This document shows positions 7,167 through 11,207 of a DNA stretch of 11,207 bases, piece by piece. The translations under genes and the position numbers were made by a program. The DNA is from Xanthobacteraceae bacterium. Lineage in GTDB: Bacteria; Pseudomonadota; Alphaproteobacteria; Rhizobiales; Xanthobacteraceae. Positions within the stretch are counted from its first letter, which is position 1. The number at the start of each line of letters is the position of its first letter. The notes under the pieces were generated by a model. It had not been told where the DNA came from, did not search any database, and was given only the letters and a program-made list of their open reading frames with translations. The stretch lies in contig JAICQA010000057.1 in the NCBI GenBank assembly GCA_025929595.1, positions 1 through 11,207 on the forward strand. The letters are read 5' to 3'.

Positions 7167-7415
7167 ATGATTTACCTGCTCGCGATCTTCCTGCCGCCGC
7201 TCGGGCTGTTGCTGAACGGTCAGGTTTTCTCAGCCATCCTGAACGCCGTCCTGATCGTCCCGAGCATCCTGCTCGGGCTCATCTTCCCGTTGTTCTTCCT
7301 GGTGCCGTCCGCCCACGCCGTGATCGCCGTCTACATGCGCCGCGAAGACCGCAAGCACCGGGAGATCGTGGAAGCGATCGAGAAGCACGGCGTGCCCCCG
7401 AAATCCCCCAACTGA
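7167..7415 (+). CDS. YqaE/Pmp3 family small membrane protein
   Basis: An 82-residue protein. The first helix opens with LLAIFLPPLGLLL (4-16), carrying the family hallmark AIFLPPLG. A second hydrophobic stretch (about 22-47) and a short one ending HAVIAVYM follow, then a highly charged cytoplasmic tail (58-82, RREDRKHREIVEAIEKHG). Pmp3/YqaE proteins are proteolipid-like membrane proteins; in yeast, loss of Pmp3 hyperpolarises the plasma membrane and causes salt sensitivity. The role here is presumed to be in membrane or ionic stress. At 82 residues it is longer than the roughly 52-residue family core because of the tail and an altered middle, so the family call is good but not certain. The ATG has a strong ribosome site, GGAAAGGGA (7154-7162), 4 bases upstream. 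Confidence 0.72.
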   Translation: MIYLLAIFLPPLGLLLNGQVFSAILNAVLIVPSILLGLIFPLFFLVPSAHAVIAVYMRREDRKHREIVEAIEKHGVPPKSPN

Positions 7416-7423
7416 CGGCCCTT

Positions 7424-7441
7424 CGGCCCTTTGCAGGGCCG
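7424..7441 (+). terminator. GC-rich hairpin after the YqaE-like gene, possible weak terminator
   Basis: CGGCCCT (7424-7430) pairs perfectly with AGGGCCG (7435-7441) around a TTGC loop, 9 bases after the stop codon. No T-tract follows (the next bases are GGGGCGCG), so it is not a canonical rho-independent terminator. It may protect the 3' end or act with Rho. Confidence 0.35.
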
Positions 7442-7474
7442 GGGGCGCGTGCTAACGACCCATGCCAACTTGCA

Positions 7475-7496
7475 GCGGCGATTCCGGTAACGCCGC
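7475..7496 (+). other. Stem-loop in the guaB leader
   Basis: GCGGCG (7475-7480) and CGCCGC (7491-7496) form a 6-bp stem around a 10-base loop, 41 bases before the guaB start. There is no T-run, and I cannot match it to a known riboswitch. In DNA this GC-rich a chance hairpin is possible. Confidence 0.25.
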
Positions 7497-7537
7497 GCGG
7501 CCACATTTCCGGCGACCGCCCGGGCTAGGAGTTGGCG

Positions 7538-9031
7538 ATGCCCCGTCTCACTGACGGCCTCGCGCAAGAAGCGCTTACTTTCGACGACGTATTGCTGAAG
7601 CCTGGCCTCTCGGACACGCTGCCGTCCGAGGCCGACATCCGCACGCGGCTCACCCGCACCGTCACTCTCAATATCCCGATCCTCTCTTCGGCCATGGACA
7701 CCGTGACCGAAGCGCGCCTTGCCATCGCCATGGCGCAGGCCGGCGGCATCGGCGTCATCCACCGCAATCTCGAACCCGACGAGCAGGCCGAGCATGTCCG
7801 CCGCGTGAAGAAGTTCGAGTCCGGTATGGTGGTGAATCCGGTCACCATCGCGCCCGACGCGATGCTCGCCGATGCGCTCGCGCTCATGGAGCATCACTCG
7901 ATCTCCGGCATTCCGGTGGTCGAGAATTCAACGAACGGCACACCCGGCAGGCTCGTCGGCATTCTCACACATCGTGACGTGCGCTTCGCCACAAATCCAA
8001 ATACGCCGATTTCCGAACTGATGACGAAGGACAAGCTCGTCACCGTGCGTGAGGGCGTATCCGAGCAGGAGGCGAAGAAGCTCCTGCATCAATTCCGCAT
8101 CGAGAAACTCCTGGTCGTCGACGATCAATACCGCTGCGTCGGTCTGGTCACCGTCAAGGACATCGAGAAGGCGGTGAAGAATCCGAACGCCTGCAAGGAC
8201 GATCAGGGACGGCTGCGCGTCGCGGCCGCCACGACCGTGGGGGACGCGGGCTTCGAGCGCAGCGAACGGTTGATCGACGCGGGCGTCGATGTCGTCGTGG
8301 TGGACACGGCGCACGGTCATTCCAGGCGCGTGCTCGACTCCGTCGCGCGCATCAAGCGCCAGTCGAACGCCGTGCAGGTTGTCGCCGGCAATATCGCGAC
8401 CGCCGACGGAGCGAAGGCATTGATCGATGCGGGCGCGGACGCAATCAAGGTCGGCATAGGTCCGGGCTCGATCTGCACGACGCGCGTTGTAGCGGGTGTC
8501 GGCGTGCCGCAGCTCACGGCGCTTCTCGAAGCGGTCGAAGTCGCGCGCAAGTCCGACACGCCGGTGGTCGCCGATGGCGGCATCAAGTTCTCCGGCGATC
8601 TCGCCAAGGCGCTCGCAGCGGGGGCGGAGTGCGCCATGATCGGCGGACTGCTCGCGGGCACCGAGGAAAGCCCGGGCGAAGTCTATCTCTATCAAGGCCG
8701 CTCTTATAAGTCTTACCGCGGCATGGGTTCGCTCGGCGCCATGGCGCGCGGCTCGGCCGACCGCTATTTCCAGCAGGACATCAAGGATACGCTCAAGCTC
8801 GTGCCGGAAGGAATCGAAGGGCAGGTGCCCTACAAGGGTCCGCTCGGTAACGTGCTGCACCAACTCGCAGGGGGGCTGCGCGCCGCCATGGGCTATGTCG
8901 GCGCACGCGACTTGAAGGAATTCCGCGACAAGGCGCAGTTCGTGCGGATCTCGGGCTCGGGCTTGCGCGAGAGTCACGTCCACGACGTCACCATTACGCG
9001 CGAAAGCCCGAATTATCCCACCAGAGTTTAA
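7538..9031 (+). CDS. guaB: Inosine-5'-monophosphate dehydrogenase GuaB
   Basis: A 497-residue cytosolic enzyme that oxidises IMP to XMP with NAD+, the first committed step of GMP synthesis. The N-terminal signature TFDDVLLKPG is at 14-23. Two CBS domains (about 97-155 and 160-215), inserted in the barrel, likely bind adenine/guanine nucleotides. The catalytic loop GIGPGSICTTR is at 306-316 with nucleophile Cys313. The phosphate-binding segment VVADGGIKFSGD is at 343-354. The flap carries the Arg409-Tyr410 dyad (DRYFQ) and EGIEGQVPYKG (424-434). Full length, with no missing key residue. The ATG at 7538 is chosen over TTG 7532 because AGGAG (7527-7531) sits 6 bases upstream of the ATG and directly abuts the TTG. 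It is followed by an EcfG-type box and an oxidoreductase rather than by rsmB/guaA, the guanine-pathway company guaB often keeps in related genomes. Confidence 0.97.
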   Translation: MPRLTDGLAQEALTFDDVLLKPGLSDTLPSEADIRTRLTRTVTLNIPILSSAMDTVTEARLAIAMAQAGGIGVIHRNLEPDEQAEHVRRVKKFESGMVVNPVTIAPDAMLADALALMEHHSISGIPVVENSTNGTPGRLVGILTHRDVRFATNPNTPISELMTKDKLVTVREGVSEQEAKKLLHQFRIEKLLVVDDQYRCVGLVTVKDIEKAVKNPNACKDDQGRLRVAAATTVGDAGFERSERLIDAGVDVVVVDTAHGHSRRVLDSVARIKRQSNAVQVVAGNIATADGAKALIDAGADAIKVGIGPGSICTTRVVAGVGVPQLTALLEAVEVARKSDTPVVADGGIKFSGDLAKALAAGAECAMIGGLLAGTEESPGEVYLYQGRSYKSYRGMGSLGAMARGSADRYFQQDIKDTLKLVPEGIEGQVPYKGPLGNVLHQLAGGLRAAMGYVGARDLKEFRDKAQFVRISGSGLRESHVHDVTITRESPNYPTRV

Positions 9032-9044
9032 CCGTGCGGCGTCG

Positions 9045-9069
9045 GGAACCGCCGGTTCGTCACCGCGTT
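9045..9069 (+). promoter_or_regulatory. EcfG-type general stress promoter, GGAAC-N16-CGTT
   Basis: A perfect -35 element GGAAC (9045-9049) and a perfect -10 element CGTT (9066-9069) are separated by 16 bases, within the GGAAC-N16/17-cGTT consensus of the EcfG sigma factor. The box begins 13 bases after the last sense codon of guaB (11 bases clear of its stop, with 9046 as an extra G overlap option) and ends 28 bases before the ATG at 9098, giving a leader of roughly 20-25 bases. The match is seen; activity is inferred. Confidence 0.75.
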
Positions 9070-9097
9070 GCCGTCTTGCATGGCGACCGGGTGACCC

Positions 9098-10648
9098 ATG
9101 AATATTTCCCGCGAACGTTCCCAATCGATTTGGATGGACGCCTCCGGCTATCGGGCCGGCAAACTTGAAGGCCGGCAGACGGCCGATGTCGTTGTAATCG
9201 GCGCGGGCATCGCCGGCCTCTCGGTGGCATTCGAACTCGCCAGCAAAGCCTTGTCGGTGATCGTCCTGGACCGCGGGCCGATCGCGACCGGCGTCTCGGC
9301 CCGTACAACGGCGCATCTTGCCTCGGCGTGGGACGATGGGTTCGATCACTTGATCTCAAAGCGGGGAGAGGAAAACGGGCGTCGATGCTTTGAGAGCCAC
9401 GCTGCCGCGATCGACCGCATCGAAGAGATTTGCCGCGCCGAATCGATTGCCTGCGACTTCGCGCGGTTGGATGGCTTTCTTTTTGCTCCGGACGACGACG
9501 GGGTCCGGCTGCTCGAAAAGGAGTTCGAGGCTTGCAACAAAATTGGCTTCCCGGGCGTGCACTGGGCGGAAGCGCAGCCGCTGAGCGGCGAATGGAAGCG
9601 CGCACTGCGATTTCCCGATCAGGGCCGCTTCCACCCGGTGAAATACATGGTTGGCCTCGCCCGCAGGATTGAACAACTCAAAGGCCGGCTTTTTGCGGAC
9701 ACCGTTGTGAAAGAAGTGAAGGAGGAGCGCGGCGCCGTGGAAGTCGTGGCTGAAAGCGGCTCCGTCTCTGCGCCTTTCGCGGTCGTGGCGACGAATTCGC
9801 CGATCAACGACCGCACCGCGATTCACACCAAGCAGGCGCCGTACCGCACATATGCGATCGCAGCGAAGATCGACCGCGGCGCTGTGCCGGACGCGCTGTT
9901 CTGGGACACGCTTGACCCTTACCACTACGTGCGCTTCCAGCCGGGCGAACAGTCCGATTTGATCGTCATCGGCGGCGAGGATCACAAATCGGCCGAGGCG
10001 AACGACGGCGAGGCGCGCGTCCGTCGGCTCGAAACATGGGCGCGAGACTATTTCCCGCAAATGGGAGAAGTCACACACCGCTGGTCGGGTCAGGTGCAGG
10101 AACCGATCGACGGCGTGGCCTTCATCGGACTCAATCCCGGCAGCGAATGCGTGTTCGTCGTTACGGGAGATTCCGGCCAAGGCATGACGCATGGCGTGCT
10201 CGCGGGTCTGCTCATCGGCGACATGATCCGCGGCCACGAGAATGAATGGTCCGAGCTCTATGAGCCCGACCGCGCCATGCCGAAATCGCCGCTCACCTAT
10301 GTGAGTGAAAATCTCACCGCGCTCAAAGGCCTTGGCGAATTCTTGATGCCGGGCGAAGTCGATTCAGTCGACGAGATCAAGCCCGGTGAGGGCGCCATTA
10401 TTCGCGACGGTCTGAAGAAGATCGCCGCCTTTCGCGACGAAGATGGCACGCTATATCGGAAGTCGGCTGCCTGCACCCATCTCGGCTGTCAGCTGCAGTG
10501 GAATTCGTTCGAGCGTTGTTGGGATTGTGCCTGCCACGGCTCCCATTTTGCCGGCGACGGCTCGGTTCTCAACGCCCCCGCCATTTCGCCGTTGGAAGAT
10601 GTAGAAGCGGCCAAAGCCGAAAAAGACGCTACGGCAGAGGCGAAATAA
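9098..10648 (+). CDS. FAD-dependent oxidoreductase with C-terminal Rieske [2Fe-2S] domain (YhfW-like)
   Basis: A 516-residue two-domain redox protein. Residues about 29-400 form a DAO-type flavoprotein: dinucleotide motif VVVIGAGIAGLS (31-42; G35, G37, G40), with Asp58 (VIVLDRG) at the end of the second strand to bind the ADP ribose. The C-terminal FAD segment lies near GDSGQGMTHGVLAGLLIGDM. Residues about 415-502 form a Rieske domain. Its ligands are Cys459 and His461 (CTHLGC) and Cys477 and His480 (CACHGSHF), with Cys464 and Cys479 placed as the disulfide pair of cytochrome-bc-type Rieske centres. The same architecture occurs in B. subtilis YhfW; the substrate is unknown, with amine or amino-acid oxidation possible. 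No signal peptide, so cytosolic. ATG 9098 has a modest ribosome site (GGTGA, 9090-9094). It has its own EcfG-type promoter upstream and a strong terminator downstream, so it is probably a monocistronic stress gene. Confidence 0.88.
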   Translation: MNISRERSQSIWMDASGYRAGKLEGRQTADVVVIGAGIAGLSVAFELASKALSVIVLDRGPIATGVSARTTAHLASAWDDGFDHLISKRGEENGRRCFESHAAAIDRIEEICRAESIACDFARLDGFLFAPDDDGVRLLEKEFEACNKIGFPGVHWAEAQPLSGEWKRALRFPDQGRFHPVKYMVGLARRIEQLKGRLFADTVVKEVKEERGAVEVVAESGSVSAPFAVVATNSPINDRTAIHTKQAPYRTYAIAAKIDRGAVPDALFWDTLDPYHYVRFQPGEQSDLIVIGGEDHKSAEANDGEARVRRLETWARDYFPQMGEVTHRWSGQVQEPIDGVAFIGLNPGSECVFVVTGDSGQGMTHGVLAGLLIGDMIRGHENEWSELYEPDRAMPKSPLTYVSENLTALKGLGEFLMPGEVDSVDEIKPGEGAIIRDGLKKIAAFRDEDGTLYRKSAACTHLGCQLQWNSFERCWDCACHGSHFAGDGSVLNAPAISPLEDVEAAKAEKDATAEAK

Positions 10649-10680
10649 ATACGCTGATTGGATAGCCGGATTTTCGCTGA

Positions 10681-10724
10681 GGCGCGTATCGGGCCAAACC
10701 CCGACGGCGCGCCCAAAATTTTTT
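10681..10724 (+). terminator. Rho-independent terminator after the FAD-Rieske gene
   Basis: Outer arms GGCGCG (10681-10686) and CGCGCC (10708-10713) and inner arms TCGGG (10689-10693) and CCCGA (10700-10704) form a long hairpin with a 6-base loop. It is followed by CAAAATTTTTT, ending at 10724. The T6 tract gives a canonical terminator for the plus strand, 32 bases after the stop codon. The A4 before T6 does not precede the stem on the other strand in the right way, so bidirectionality is doubtful. No genes lie in 10649-10834 otherwise. Confidence 0.78.
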
Positions 10725-10834
10725 CCTTGTTTGATCGGAATTGCGTCGCCGAATCTCACGCCTGTGAAACATGCCGGTGCTCATGATGGTTCCGTGCGGT
10801 CTGCGCGAAGGACTGCGGAACAGGAGCGAAAGCC

Positions 10835-11207
10835 ATGCCATCGGATCTCATTGGTTCAATCCAGCGTATGGTCACGCCGGACCTCATCAGCAAAATCGCG
10901 AACGGGCTCGGCTACGACAAGGGCGCCATTGGTCAGGCGGTGGCGGCCGGAATTCCGGCGATCCTGGCCGGACTCGCGGCCGCTGCCGACAAGCCGGACG
11001 GTGCGCAAAAAATTTCGAATGTTCTCTCCCAGTCGTCCGTCACCCTCGACGAAGTGAAAAGCAGTTACACCGGCGCCGAACAACGTTCGATCGCGGACCA
11101 CGGTGCGAGCGTCCTCTCGACGCTGCTCGGCAGCGGGCCGATGAAAACGCTGGCAAGCGCCGTCAGTGAGTATTCCGGACTTGGACCGGCAGCCGGAAAG
11201 TCGCTCC
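10835..11207 (+). CDS. DUF937 family protein, truncated by the window edge
   Basis: An open frame runs from ATG 10835 to the right edge without a stop: 124 complete codons. AGGAG (10822-10826) lies 8 bases before the ATG. The N-terminus MPSDLIGSIQRMVTPDLI, followed by a helix with IANGLGYDKGAIGQAVAAGI and PAILAGLAAAA (41-51), is the typical opening of DUF937. These proteins are Ala/Gly-rich and helical, start with a helix that reads like a tandem domain of paired helices, and have unknown function. A second similar unit seems to begin near residue 87 (ADHGASVLSTLLGSGPMKTLASAVSEYSGL). No signal peptide or membrane segment is seen so far. It is separated from the FAD-Rieske gene by the terminator, so it has its own promoter in 10725-10834, which I could not identify: GGAAC occurs at 10816-10820 but has no CGTT at the right distance. 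Confidence 0.75.
   Translation, partial: MPSDLIGSIQRMVTPDLISKIANGLGYDKGAIGQAVAAGIPAILAGLAAAADKPDGAQKISNVLSQSSVTLDEVKSSYTGAEQRSIADHGASVLSTLLGSGPMKTLASAVSEYSGLGPAAGKSL

Noticed and set aside
4247..7168. A stop-free minus-strand frame of 973 codons spanning both permease genes and the gap between them.
   Set aside because: It is antisense to one permease and out of frame with the other. Its product is an Arg/Asp/His-rich string without a domain, and it crosses the palindromic repeat. This is the usual shadow of GC-rich codon use.
7928..9349. A 473-codon minus-strand frame antisense to guaB.
   Set aside because: guaB on the plus strand has every catalytic motif. The antisense product has no recognisable domain and composition typical of a shadow.
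10816..10837. GGAAC just before the DUF937 gene as a third EcfG box.
   Set aside because: It is only 14 bases from the ATG, with no CGTT at the required spacing; it overlaps the ribosome-site region.

Overview
The window is GC-rich chromosomal DNA of an alphaproteobacterium, most likely of the Hyphomicrobiales (Rhizobiales; Bradyrhizobium/Rhodoplanes/Pseudolabrys-like). The evidence is the style of the proteins, a short Ppx/GppA phosphatase coupled to rlmE, a mosaic palindromic intergenic repeat, and two sequences matching the promoter consensus of EcfG, the general stress sigma factor restricted to alphaproteobacteria. No tRNA, rRNA, IS element, phage, CRISPR array or known defence system is visible.

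Layout. 1-57 (-) is the first 19 codons of a flavoprotein reductase that runs off the left edge. 221-1333 (+) is an AI-2E-family membrane permease. 1398-2295 (+) holds a DUF883/YqjD-ElaB-like membrane-anchored protein and a holin-superfamily-III/YqjE-like membrane protein, preceded by a perfect GGAAC-N17-CGTT box. 2448-4219 (+) is a translationally coupled pair: a Ppx/GppA-type phosphatase and the 23S rRNA 2'-O-methyltransferase RlmE. 4255-5676 (-) is a DHA2-type drug-efflux permease, convergent with rlmE and divergent from a second MFS permease (5912-7111, +). A 162-bp mosaic of inverted repeats fills most of the gap between the two permeases. 7167-7415 (+) is a YqaE/Pmp3-like small membrane protein. 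7538-9031 (+) is guaB, IMP dehydrogenase. 9098-10648 (+) is a fusion of an FAD-dependent oxidoreductase and a Rieske [2Fe-2S] domain, preceded by a perfect GGAAC-N16-CGTT box and followed by a rho-independent terminator (10681-10724). 10835 to the right edge (+) is a truncated DUF937 protein.

Reading. Housekeeping genes (guaB, rlmE, ppx) alternate with envelope and redox genes that look like stress functions. The two EcfG-type boxes begin 7 and 11 bases after the stop codon of the upstream gene, and about 55 bases before the start codon of the gene they would drive. The DUF883/holin-like pair and the FAD-Rieske protein are therefore predicted members of the PhyR-EcfG general stress regulon. 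This parallels RpoS control of the related yqjD and elaB genes in E. coli. The promoters are read directly from sequence; regulation itself is inference. No exotic new system is evident. The most useful leads are these two promoters, the little-studied FAD-Rieske fusion, and the mosaic repeat between the permeases.
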